From Dissophora ornata (Eukaryota; Mortierellomycota; Mortierellomycetes; Mortierellales; Mortierellaceae): a DNA stretch of 52,560 nt. The stretch covers positions 8,461 to 61,020 of the forward strand of contig MU616664.1 in NCBI GenBank assembly GCA_025201705.1. The letters run 5' to 3'. The notes below the pieces were generated by a model. The model had not been told where the DNA came from. It saw only the letters and a program-made list of their open reading frames with translations, and ran no database searches. Made by a program: the position numbers and the translations under genes. Each line of letters starts with the position of its first letter. The first letter of the stretch is position 1. This document shows positions 35,803 through 45,729 of this stretch, one piece after another.

Positions 35803-37476
35803 TTAAGCCGTTTCGCTGTGAACCAGGGACTCTGCTGCAGTATGCGCGGCGTCGAGACCCTTCCACGACTTGCTCTTGCCCTGCCACCTGCCCTTTCCAC
35901 CTCCTTTGACCTCCACAAACTTGCCAACCTCGACAGCAACCTTCTTGACCAAATCTTCATCTTGTCCAGTGATAATCATTGGCCCGCCTTCCTTTTTATC
36001 GCCGGCAGATATAATGAAGATGCGCTTGCCCTGCATCAAGTCGCGATCCTTCAGCAACGTAGTAAGAATGACCAAGTAGTCCATTTCTGCATCCTCGCGA
36101 TGGTACTTGATCACATACGCAGGAGCAGAGCCATCTTCCTGGAGTGGACTCTTCTCCTTGAGTTCTTGACTCCATTCTTGTACTTGGTACGAAGCCACCT
36201 CTTTGAACAACGTCTTGACCTGCTTAAAGGCCTCTCGACTCTGCTTTTGGTTCTTGGCAACAGTCTCCACAAACGTCTCAGGTCCACCCGGTGCGGAGAG
36301 AATACTTCCGAGGTCTCTGGTGATCTGGTAGGTCTCCTGCAAAAGGTTCAGAGCACGTTGACCGACCACAAAAAAGACACGACAGTTGGCGCCTCGCACT
36401 TTTTCCTGGTGAAGGATTTTGATGCATTGCAAATCCTTGAGTGATTGGACGTGGGTTCCGCAGCAAGGGTTATAGTCCAATCGAACAAGGTTGCGCTTTT
36501 GGGGTGAATTTCCGTTCTGGCGTTGATGCTCTTCTTGCTCCTTTGAAGCGATAGGGTCTTTTTCAGCCGCGATGGCATCCAGATCTTCCATGATCTCGGC
36601 TATCCTGAACACACCGTTTGGTCCCACATAGTCTGTGTTTACAGTGCCAGAGTCAAGTTAGTGGACTGCGCAGTCGAGTTATATTCGAGTTTCTTTTAAG
36701 CAAAGGCAGGCAATTGGCTTACCAGCGGGCAGAGTAGCTGGACGCTGGTCTGTGAAGGTGATGTGGACAGGGTAGTCGCGGCGGATATAGAGGTTCAATC
36801 GATCCTCGACCTCCTGCATCTGCTCAGGGGTTGGTGCCTTGGAGAGCTCGACATGGCACCTCGTAGCATTCATTCCCCTGTGGTTTTTTTTTTTGGGTTT
36901 GTTAGGGTCAGTAAGCAAGGTACTCCAGGGGTATTGAGAAACGGATGAGAGGCAAAATCATGACTCACCAGGCAACGGTATCGCAGCCAAACTCGGGCTG
37001 CTCAAAGACAGCACTCACCAGGTGCTGTCCACTGTGCTGCTGCATATGATCGAACCGACGCTTCCAGTCAACTTCCAGTCTGGCCTCGGTACCCTCTTCG
37101 ACAGGAGCGGTGGTGTGGTGGACATGGCTGGTGCCCACCCGCTGGACATTCTTGACCTCGATCGATTCGTTGATCGTGCCATAGTCGCAGGGCTGACCGC
37201 CCCCCTCGGGAAACAGGACTGCAATGGGTGATTTGGGGACAGTGATCAGTACTTTGGGTTGAAGTGGCGGGCAGCGGTGGGTGTGGGTTTTATCAGCTGG
37301 AACTCACTTGTGTCGTGAAGCTGGACCTCGTACAGCTTTTGCTTGTTGGGTTTCTTGGAACATGAAAGGACCGAGGTTGTGAAGTGCTTGAGGTAAGGGG
37401 TGTGCTGGCAGGTCAGCAGGCCCACGGGGACCTGTGCGGTGGTGGTGGTGGTGGCAGTGGTAGTGTCGCCTGTCAT
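35803..37476 (-). CDS. AlaX/AARSD1-type alanyl-tRNA editing hydrolase, 4 exons
   Basis: Free-standing editing protein that hydrolyses mischarged Ser-tRNA(Ala) (or Gly-tRNA(Ala)), protecting translation. Exons on the minus strand: 37476-37308, 37218-36969, 36877-36723 and 36632-35803; 467 aa. The N-terminal barrel begins at QHTPYLKHF and shows TILFPEGGGQPCDYG across the first junction. The zinc-site HxxxH motif is HSGQH (His118 and His122), and the second half of the site is CCGTH in exon 4. RCHVELSKAP and VFFVVGQRAL complete the second-additional domain. The C-terminal 150 residues resemble the DHHA1-like region with a Gly/Lys-rich end. Domain order matches AARSD1 rather than the short AlaX. 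It is divergent from the copper ATPase. Confidence 0.9.
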
Positions 37477-37974
37477 GGTAGTGTGGATGAGTAGTGATCA
37501 GGATGGAATGGGATGGAAAGATCGCCTGCGGTGGAAAAAAGGCTAGAGGGGAAAGACGAACGTTTAATTTGCAGGTTTGTAATTGCGCCCTGTGTGTAAA
37601 TAGTAATGTGAGGGGATTGATAAACGAATAGAAAGTCGTCTCCTGGATGTTGTGCATCGCATTCTCGAATTGCCTCTTTGATGTCATGGATCCGCCTTTT
37701 GCTTCGATTCATTCATCAAATCCCTCCTCACCTTATTTCAAATCCCCTTTTCTCTTCTCTCTCTTTCTCTCTCTCCTCTCTCTCCTCTCTTTCCTCTCAT
37801 CCCCTCTTCTCTTCTTCCACTACAACACTATAAACATATAAATACGACCCTCTTTCCCGCCCTCCTCTCGTCCCACCAGAAACAACAAATCCTGCCGCCA
37901 CCAATCCGCTCGCAAGACACGCCCTTTCCCTACTCCTGACTTCCTTCTCCACACTATCACACCATCACAGCGTC
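37477..37974. promoter_or_regulatory. Divergent spacer with a long CT tract, AlaX-like / CCC2
   Basis: 498 bp. Positions 37741-37818 are almost pure pyrimidine (ctctttctctctctcctctc type), typical of strong fungal promoters close to the transcription start. The remainder up to the ATG is C-rich leader. The exact start site is not readable. Confidence 0.55.
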
Positions 37975-40900
37975 ATGTTGGTCGTAGCTGAACAGCCCTC
38001 GGCCCCGGTCTGCAAGGCCACCCTCTCCATCCAGGGCATGACCTGCGCAAGCTGCGTCAAGGCCATAGAGCGCGCACTGCGGTCCTTGCCCAGCGTCCAG
38101 CCCTCCTCCGTCGCCGTCAATCTCCTCATCGGCTCCGCAACCCTGCTCGCCTCCCCTGACCTCTGCCCATCCTCGCTCATCACCGAGACGGTCGAGAACG
38201 CAGGGTACGATGTCACTGCCTGCAACTACGCCGAGTCTCACTCTGCACCTTCAGAATCACAAACACGATCCACTGCCCTATCCACATCTTCTCAGCACAG
38301 CATCTACAGGGCTTCTCTTAACATCACGGGCATGTTCTGTGGCTCTTGCTCCTCAAAGGTCGAGTCGCTGCTCAAATCAATCCAGAGAGTCATCCCTACA
38401 TCGGTCAAGGTCTCGCTCACAACCGGTCATGCCCAGTTTGAATACCAGGTCCAGAAAGACCAATCTTCCAGCATCATAACATCCAGTTCGATTGCTGACA
38501 AGATCCGCGAGCTGGGATTTGAGGCAGATCATATCAAGATCGAGAAGATCTCTGATGACGATCTGACCCTTTTCAGCGACCCCGATGCAGCGCCCTCCTT
38601 GACCACAACCCGACTGGATATCTCAGGCATGACCTGCGCCAGCTGTGTCAGTGCCATTGAATGTAAGCAGCTGCTCCAACTGACCGTTAAAGACACGTTC
38701 CAATTCCATATCATCTAACGCTTTCATGTTGTCCAATCTAGCATCCTTGAGTAGTCTGCAAGGCATTCATCAGGTCCAAGTCAACCTGCTGGCAAAGTCA
38801 GGAGTGATCGTACATGATCCGACATTGATCGGGGTTCGCAACTTGATTACAGCAGTGGAGGATACTGGATTCGATGTGGCATTGGCAGCAGATGACGCTG
38901 TGACAAGCCGGAGCGCTCTTCAGGAAAAGATCAAGCGCGAGGAGCTCCTTCTGAGGCGACGACTGCTTCTCTCTCTCGCATTCGCGGTGCCGACATTTAT
39001 TGTCTCTATGGTCATGATGATGATGCTCCCCGAATCAAACCCCGTACGCATGGGACTCATGAAAGAGATCATCCCGGGACTGAGGGTCAAGGACTTAGTC
39101 ATGTTTGCGCTGGCAACCCCGGTTCAATTCTGGCTCGCAAAGCCATTCTACATAAAGGCCTACCGTGCCATCCGTTATACCCGTACCGCCAATATGGAGA
39201 CCTTGGTGGCCCTCGGGACAAGTGTTGCCTACTTTGCCAGTTTGGGAAGCATCATAGCGGCGATGGTCAAAGGAAGGAACCAGGGTATGGATATGTCATC
39301 ATCCGACGTCGACTTTTTCGAAACTTCAGTCTTTTTGATCACCTTTATCAACTTGGGCAAGTGGCTCGAGGCGATGGCCAAGGGCAAGACCGCAGAGACT
39401 ATCACCAAGCTAATGGATCTCCAACCTGAGACTGCAACACTTGTCAAGGCAGATGAAACACTGGAAGAGATCCCAGCATCGTTGATCCAAGTTGGTGACA
39501 TCCTCCAGGTCACCGCTGGTGGTCGTATTCCTTGTGATGGAGTTCTCTGGAAAGGAAACACCACGGTGGATGAGGCCATGATTACGGGAGAGTCGCTGCC
39601 AGTGCAAAAGATGGAGAGGAAGAGCAATCTCATCAGTGCATCGATCAACCTTTCGTCGGTCATTCAAGTCAAGGCAACCAAAGTCGGCAAGGATACAACA
39701 CTTTCAAGGATTATTCAGCTTGTCCAGGATGCTCAAGCAAGTCCCAAGGCTCCTATCGAGGCGCTCGGTGACAAGATCTCTGGTGTCTTTGTGCCAGTGG
39801 TCATCGTGCTGGCTCTTTTGACCTTTGCTGCTTGGGCGATCGCAGGAAGTGTCGGCGCTATCCCTGAAGACTGGATCCCTGAGGGTGAAAGCCACTGGGT
39901 CTATTCCATTCTTTACGCGGTCTCGGTGCTTGTAATTGCCTGCCCTTGTGCGTTAGGACTCGCTTCTCCTGCTGCGGTCATGGTTGGAACCGGCGTTGCA
40001 GCGAAGCATGGTATCCTGGTCAAGGGCGGTGGATTCGCCCTCGAGATGGCGAAAAGACTGGACATTGTCGTCTTTGACAAAACTGGTACGTTAACGACTG
40101 GAAAGCCCAAGATGACCGACTCTTGGATTGTTACAACCTCCGAAGAGAGTCAGACCAACATTGTCCTAGAGATTCTAGGCAAGGTCGAGGCTAAAAGCGG
40201 CCATCCTGTTGCGTTGGCCGTCGCCAAGGGTACCGTTAATTTGTTGTCCAGGAGCGCACTGAGTGTAAATGAGAAAACAGCTGCACCAGATCTAGACAAG
40301 GAGCAGGGTGAGGAGCAAGACGAGGAGCAGGACGAGGTCGAAGCGGAAGGCGAGGTCGAAGAGGAAGGCGAGGCGCGTGCTCTTCGGAAGCAGATTCACC
40401 ATGTCAAGATTGTGCATATGCGTGAGGTCGCAGGTCGAGGTCTGTCCGCAACGGTGACTCTTGACGGCAGTCTGGACTTGGAAGGCTACGGCAGCTTCCG
40501 AGCGCTGAATGTCTTGATTGGTAATGAGAAATGGATGCAAGAAAACGGCGCACATTACCCAGTTCAGGTGGCCAAGGAAGATCGCATAGCCGAGTTGGGT
40601 CGATGGCAGGCTGAGGGCAAGTCCGTTGTCCTCTGTGCTGTCAGCCCTGCCGTTAGCAACAACAACGATGATGCCTCCACTAGCAGCCAAAGTACTGAGA
40701 TGACCTGCAAGTGCGACCTCTGTGAGTGCATCGATTGCAATTGCACCACGAGCTTGGGTGCCGCCAGTGTCCCACTGATTATTGCCCAAGTCGCTGTGGC
40801 CGACACAGCTCGTCCAGAGGCGGCCGAGGTCATTGCTGGCCTTGAAGCCCAGGGTGTCGAGACATGGATGTTGACGGGCGATCATCCCGTTACCGCTCAA

Positions 40901-41515
40901 GCTATTGCACGTCAACTCGGAATCACCAACGTCATTGCCGGTGTCCTTCCCGAAGATAAGGCTGCGAAGGTGAGGCACCTCCAGCAGTCGGGTCGACCAT
41001 TATCTTCTCCCAGCTTGTTCAAGTTTTCCAAGAGACGGGGGTCTGCAGGGCCATCAGGGGAACTTGCCCAGACCCCATCGCAAGGAACGTCAAAGGAGGG
41101 CCAACCCTATCGCCAGATGCGCCCGGCCATTGTGGCGATGGTTGGTGATGGTATCAACGACTCCCCAGCACTTGCACAGTCCAATTTGGGAGTGTCTGTT
41201 GGCTCTGCTACAGACATTGCGATTGAAGCTGCATCGATTGTTCTTTTGCGCGACACGCTCACAGATCTACTGGTGATGCGGGATCTGGCAAAGACGGTAG
41301 TGCGTCGAATCCAGATCAACTTTTTGTGGGCTTTCATGTATAATGCGGTGATGATTCCAATTGCGGCAGGTGTGTTGGTGGCATGGAGGCAGTCTGCGGT
41401 GATTAGCCCTGCGTGGGCTGGTCTGGCCATGGCGGCATCGAGTGTCAGTGTTGTCCTTTCAAGTCTTCGTCTGAGGGCGTACCGTTACCGTCCCACAAAC
41501 CGTTCCGCAAAATAG
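37975..41515 (+). CDS. CCC2: Copper-exporting P1B-type ATPase, 2 exons
   Basis: Pumps Cu(I) into the Golgi lumen for multicopper oxidases and similar enzymes (Ccc2/ATP7 family). Exons 37975-38662 and 38742-41515; 1153 aa. Three heavy-metal-associated domains: GMTCASC (Cys24/27), GMFCGSC (Cys122/125) and GMTCASC (Cys221/224). Then membrane helices, TGESLP in the actuator domain, CPCALGLA (Cys630/Cys632) in the transport helix, DKTGTLT (phosphorylated Asp675), SGHPVALAV, MLTGDHPVTAQ and GDGINDSPALAQ. Two insertions stand out in the cytosolic domain: an acidic Glu/Gln/Asp repeat just after the phosphorylation region (about nt 40300-40380), and a Cys-rich segment CKCDLCECIDCNC (Cys885-Cys897) before the ADTARPEA block. 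The only intron cuts the gene right after the third HMA motif. Confidence 0.96.
40706..40744 (+). other. CCC2: Hexa-cysteine insert in CCC2
   Basis: Thirteen codons contain six cysteines (residues 885, 887, 890, 892, 895 and 897), spaced CxCxxCxCxxCxC. The spacing resembles metallothionein clusters. The segment lies in a Ser/Asn/Thr-rich loop between AVSPAV and LIIAQVAVADTARPEA, where most relatives have only a short turn. Confidence 0.85.
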
Positions 41516-42411
41516 TGTGATGTGAAAAGAAATCGCTGTGCAAATAAAACCCATCAAAGCATCAATCATCAAGCATATCTTGTGCGACCACAATAGTGCA
41601 CGCGCAATTATTTTTTTTTCCAACTTTCATGGTCAAATCTGATCTGGTCAAGCTCCCTGCTCGCTGGTCGTCGTAGTCTTCATTGTGATCTACTCGCTGG
41701 ATTGGATTCGGAATGACAATTGTCGAACGCGTCGGCTAACACGCATGCATGCATGCAGGCGTCCCTGAACTCAGGCCCCCTCATTTCTTTTTGTCTCTCT
41801 CTCTCTTCCACAGGTCTCCTAGTCTGGCTCCACTCTCACCCTTTATTTCTTTGTCTTCCATTCGCGCTATTACTGATCGACTGACCGGCTGACTGTTCAC
41901 GCCTGGTCAAGTGTCGGGTCGAAAGCCACAAACCCGGCCTCCTGTCATTCGAGCCCCTTCTGCGGTCCCCTTCTTCCCATACCCATCTTGACCCCCCTCT
42001 TGCCATGTCCCAATCCTGCCACAGACTCGCTGATTCATCCATCATACATACGATGGACCTCGCACGATAGTAGTAGCATGATTTCAGGCTTGTCAGGCCT
42101 GCGATGTGTTGGGTTGCCCAAGGGACCGTCAACGACGTTATTATTTTTCGAATACCTGCTGTCGAGTTTGCGCCTTTTTGTTCTCTCTCCCACCCCACTC
42201 TCCCTTCCTTCTCTGTTTTACAAAGACACCTACATCTCCTCACTGCCTTCTACAAAAAGTACAATCCACAAAAAAAAAACGAAAAGATAATAATCTTCCA
42301 TCTTTTCGCGCTTCCTACCATTCATTCCTGTAGCACAATTCATCGCCCACAAGTCCAAACCAACCTGTCCGTAATCCCATATCTTTATTCATATCGCGTC
42401 TCCAAGCAAAT
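41516..42411. other. Intergenic region CCC2 / Knh1-like gene
   Basis: 896 bp. Features: a T9 run near 41611; a 14-bp perfect palindrome GCATGCATGCATGC at 41743-41756; a CT-rich block near 41790-41815; and C/T-rich leader sequence up to 42411. Open frames here lack domain content. No RNA gene recognised. Confidence 0.5.
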
Positions 42412-42504
42412 ATGCAGTACTCATCTTTGTTATTCTTGGCGATGATCTTCGTGCTGGCTACGACTGCCATGGGTATCGTAGTGATGGTTATGGTTATGGT
42501 TCTT

Positions 42505-42552
<48 letters not shown>

Positions 42553-43383
42553 CCCCTTCTAAAACTTCGTGGTGCGACAGTTCAACCCGTCTGACATTCT
42601 CTGAATGATCCGTTCATTTTATTTATTTATTTATTTATTTTTTTTGGGATCCACAGCGGACTTGGCGATCGTGTCGCCCAATGCAACATCGTTCGTTGTA
42701 GCAGGAAGTGAGTTGTCAATCCTATGGACATATACTGGAGCACAACCACCCAGCCCTGCGACCATCTCTGTCGAACTCAATGACAATGTAAGAGTCTCCC
42801 ATGCTAATAGAGTCATGCTATAAAGGAGGTTGAGATGCTTTCTGTAATATTTTGAAGAACTAACCGCCTACACATAAAAAAAAAAAAAAAAAAAATCGCG
42901 TCGATTTGCCTCGTTGGTATGTCAAAGTCCAAGAAACTGTTCACAGGACCTTTGGCGCTGCTCTCCAACTTGGCCACTTCCTCTGGACAAGCTAGCTGGC
43001 CGATCCCAAAGCTCGGGTTTGTTGGTAGCAGCTTTTCGGTGATCTTGGTGGCGAACATCAACAATGAGGCGACTATCTTTGCACAGGGACCGGCTTTTGC
43101 GATCTTGCCTGAGGGAACTGTTAACAACGACACAGGTATTAAAAAAAAATTAAAAAAAAATAATAGAATGAAAACCTGAATATCGCCAAGAAACTTTCTT
43201 GTTTGCTTTTTCTTAACCATTGGAAAAAAACACCTTCCGCCTTGCTTTTTGTCATGATGAAAAAATATAGCTCCGGTTGCGCAAGCTACTGGCGGACACA
43301 GCTCTGCTGCGACAACGAGGTGGAGTCTGGCAACACATGGTGCTGTCGCCGCAGTCGCGTTGCTTCTCCTCATGCATTTGTAA
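42412..43383 (+). CDS. GPI-anchored Kre9/Knh1-like cell-wall protein, 4 exons
   Basis: Short secreted surface protein with a Kre9/Knh1 N-terminal Ig-like domain, possibly tied to beta-1,6-glucan or wall assembly. Exons: 42412-42472, 42657-42787, 42928-43135 and 43271-43383; 170 aa. Exon 1 is the signal peptide (hydrophobic core LLFLAMIFVLATTAMG). The domain starts DLAIVSPNATSFVVAGSELSILWTY and continues with SWPIPKLGFVGSSFSVILVANI and GPAFAILPEG. The C-terminus is a Ser/Thr/Ala spacer and a hydrophobic tail (AVAAVALLLLMHL) ending at the stop, the pattern of a GPI signal. The acceptor of exon 3 (42926-42927) is chosen by phase and domain continuity; several nearby AGs exist. Introns 1 and 2 carry T45 and A20 tracts. 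Confidence 0.75.
42506..42550. repeat. T45 homopolymer in intron 1 of the Knh1-like gene
   Basis: 45 consecutive Ts, by far the longest homopolymer in the window. It lies 106 nt before the acceptor at 42656. Exact length may be unreliable in a draft assembly. Confidence 0.9.
42616..42645. repeat. (ATTT)n microsatellite before an acceptor
   Basis: About six ATTT units followed by extra Ts, ending 11 nt before the acceptor CAG at 42654-42656. It acts as the polypyrimidine-like tract of intron 1. Confidence 0.85.
42876..42895. repeat. A20 homopolymer in intron 2 of the Knh1-like gene
   Basis: Twenty consecutive As, 31 nt before the chosen acceptor. It is complementary to the T45 tract in intron 1. 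Confidence 0.9.
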
Positions 43384-43761
43384 TACGCCTTTTTTATATC
43401 TATGTCTACTATACATACGATCATTTACCTTGAAAGACATTATCCCTCTGCTTTATAGAGGCAGTAGCGTTGATTGCTCTTTTACCAGAGCACTATTTAT
43501 GTAGAACCATACAACTCAATAACAATATTAATCCTGCTTGCATACACCTATCATTGTCCTTTCCACACTCCATGATATCCATTCAATCCCTGTTTTTTTG
43601 TTGTGGAAGCTTTTATTGCTGCTGTTCTGGACTAGTGTACATTGATGCAAAATGAGACTGTGGCGGGGAGGTGATGAAAGGGTTGGCATCGAAAAGAGAG
43701 AGAGAGTGAGAGACAAGGAATCAAGTAAAAAAAAACAACCAAAAAACAACAAGTAGTTGCT
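43384..43761. other. Convergent 3' spacer
   Basis: 378 bp between convergent genes. AT-rich with a purine block (gagagagagagtgagag near 43700) that is the 3' flank of the UPF0390 gene. No gene seen. Confidence 0.45.
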
Positions 43762-44329
43762 CTACTTCTTGGCGGCAGTCTTGGCCTTGGTAGGCATGGC
43801 CTTGATGGTCTTTCCGGTCGAGACCTTGGGCATACCACCGGCCTTTTTCTTTCCTCCAGCCTTGCGCTCTGCAGCCATTCCAGCATCGGCCAAGCCCTTC
43901 ATGATGGTCAACTTTCCGGTGGAGCCTGCACGGGTAGCCATGACTGTCTCGATGTTCCTGTTGATCTGCGCCGACAGTTTCTGTTGACATGATTTTTTTT
44001 TACAATTTTCGAGTTGTTTTAGAGGCATATTTCGTATAAGGAGGTTGTTCCATAGATGTTTCCATGAGGAGGAGGGCTTCTCTCACCTTTTGAGTGCTCT
44101 TCTGCTTGATCAGGACATTGTTCTTAGGGGCATAGGATCTGGCTTCAAGTTTGAGGAGAGAGTAAATCCAAAGCTGTCAGTTCCTTGGGCACCAAGAAAA
44201 ACATCCAGTCCGTTTTGTTGGCTCTACATATCGAAGTTATCCGTTACCTCCTTTCCTGATAAGTCCAGTGTTCTGCTTCTTGACAGAGTCCTTGGTGACG
44301 TTTGACTTCTTGATAACCTTCTGTGCCAT
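43762..44329 (-). CDS. UPF0390 family small basic protein (C19orf53/LYDG10-like), 3 exons
   Basis: Small Lys/Arg-rich protein of unclear role, conserved from fungi to animals and found in nuclear or nucleolar fractions in man. Exons on the minus strand: 44329-44248, 44142-44087 and 43980-43762; 118 aa. The family landmark spans the first junction: TGLIRKGARSYAPKNN, followed by VLIKQKSTQK and LSAQINRNIETVMATRAGSTGKLTIMK, the predicted helix-rich core. The tail is Gly/Lys/Ala-rich (KAGGKKKAGGMPK). The acceptor of exon 2 (44143) is inferred from phase and match to the family; GAAG precedes it without a strong polypyrimidine tract. It is divergent from the small ORF at 44541. Confidence 0.75.
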
Positions 44330-44540
44330 TGTTGATGTATGTGGTGGTCCGATGTGTGTCCTGTCGCGATGAAGGCAAAAAAAAAAAAGGTGCTTTGGGT
44401 TTGTGTAAACAGAGATTGACAGGATCACGTGCGAGAAAGATGCCTTGCTTTTGGTCTCTCTCCCTTCTCTCCCTCCAGGCCAAACGCATGTCATCCTATC
44501 CCCTCACTCTCCTCTCAATCGACCTCATCCTCATTCCACA

Positions 44541-44720
44541 ATGGCACTCCCGAACCTCCGTCACATCTTTTCCTCCCTCCGCACACCAGAGGAGGAAGCC
44601 CAGATCTCACGCTCAGCATTCTTCAAGTTCTCGGGGTATATTCTCACCTGCGCCTTCATCACCTGGGTCGCCTCCAAGCAGGGCGCCCACCTTCGACTCG
44701 GAGGTCCTGGTGCTCCGTAA
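44541..44720 (+). CDS. Small single-pass membrane protein, unknown
   Basis: 59 aa from the ATG at 44541. Charged N-terminal part (TPEEEAQISRSAFFKF), one hydrophobic segment (GYILTCAFITWVA), then SKQGAHLRLGGPGAP. Size and architecture recall tail-anchored mitochondrial subunits such as Tom5 or Tom6, but I see no decisive motif. It has its own divergent promoter with UPF0390 (211 bp). A donor-like GGGTATATT at 44635 could end an exon earlier; the open frame is kept as the simplest reading. Confidence 0.5.
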   Translation: MALPNLRHIFSSLRTPEEEAQISRSAFFKFSGYILTCAFITWVASKQGAHLRLGGPGAP

Positions 44721-45288
44721 CGCAAACAACGCTCTTACTCTTGTTCCTGTAGTAGTGCCGCGTTTTTTGGTTAGCAGTGTTGCGTACAGGTCCACCCATC
44801 CGTCGTACGAACAATACGCCGGTATCTAGACACAGCCAAACTCTCGCGCATTGCGCTATATACCCCTTCTAGTGTTTGCTGTAAGTAGATCGTTTTTGTT
44901 CGATTCGAGGTTCTGTGATGGATCTCCGGCCTGTCTCGATAGTCTCTAAACCGCTTTACTCAATTCCTGGCGCGATCCAATTGATCCCTGCAGACAATCT
45001 CGCGCTAAATAGGCAGCGCAAAGGCCTCTCTATTGCTTTCCGATCCAGCACAGGGCAAGTTGGAGCGACAGCATTTTGTACATCATCTTTCCGATCCAAT
45101 TATCTCCACAGATGCGCCAGTTCAATAAAGATTATCAGAGTGTTTTATTGTACATGTTGATTGTTGATCGAGAAAGAATGCGACTGTATGTGTGTAGGAG
45201 TGTGTGCGTGTGCATGCGATACAGGCTGGAGGTGGTTTCCTTGTCCCCGCCTGTCGCTTTGTGCGGTCGGTATTTTTTTTTTCTTTTT
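44721..45288. other. Spacer between two convergent small genes
   Basis: 568 bp. Contains a GT-rich stretch (tgtatgtgtgtaggagtgtgtgcgtgtgcatg, about 45185-45215) and a T-run near 45271. No gene or RNA recognised; open frames in this stretch are short and without features. Confidence 0.4.
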
Positions 45289-45489
45289 TCATTGCTGGCG
45301 CTTGGACTCGAGGCGAAGCTTCTCGTAGACCTGGGTGACCTGGTGGGCAATGCTTGTTGGGGCAGAGTGGATGGCCGTTCCGTTTGACAAGAAGTGGTGG
45401 AGGGTCGAGACGGTCTCTGCTGTGGACAAGGGACGGGTCTCGAGGACCTCGAGCTTCAATGGTGGTGGTGGGACACGGACAGTCGACAT
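45289..45489 (-). CDS. Small hypothetical protein
   Basis: 66 aa starting at the ATG at 45489. The N-terminus is Pro-rich (VRVPPPPLKLEVLETRPLST), followed by a predicted helix (AETVSTLHHFLSN) and a charged C-terminal helix (VTQVYEKLRLESKRQQ). No family recognised. Support comes from the clean frame, its position between two genes and a 240-bp divergent spacer with CDK5RAP1. It could also be a fragment of a longer spliced gene. Confidence 0.4.
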   Translation of the reverse strand: MSTVRVPPPPLKLEVLETRPLSTAETVSTLHHFLSNGTAIHSAPTSIAHQVTQVYEKLRLESKRQQ

Positions 45490-45729
45490 TGTTGCGTTGT
45501 TGTATGAGGCGAAAGCATGCAATGACAACAAAAAAAAAAAAAGAGAGAGATCCAAAACAAAGCAAAGCCCAACAAGCCACCCTTTCTCCGAAGTGTAGTC
45601 ACCCACAGGGATCACAGTTCGGTAAATATCACCGCTCGTCGTCTGCCCCTGCAGCGTTCCTCCACTCGCCATCTCCGAGACCGACATCACCCTCAACCAA
45701 CAACAAGAATAAAAAAATAAAAAAAAGTC

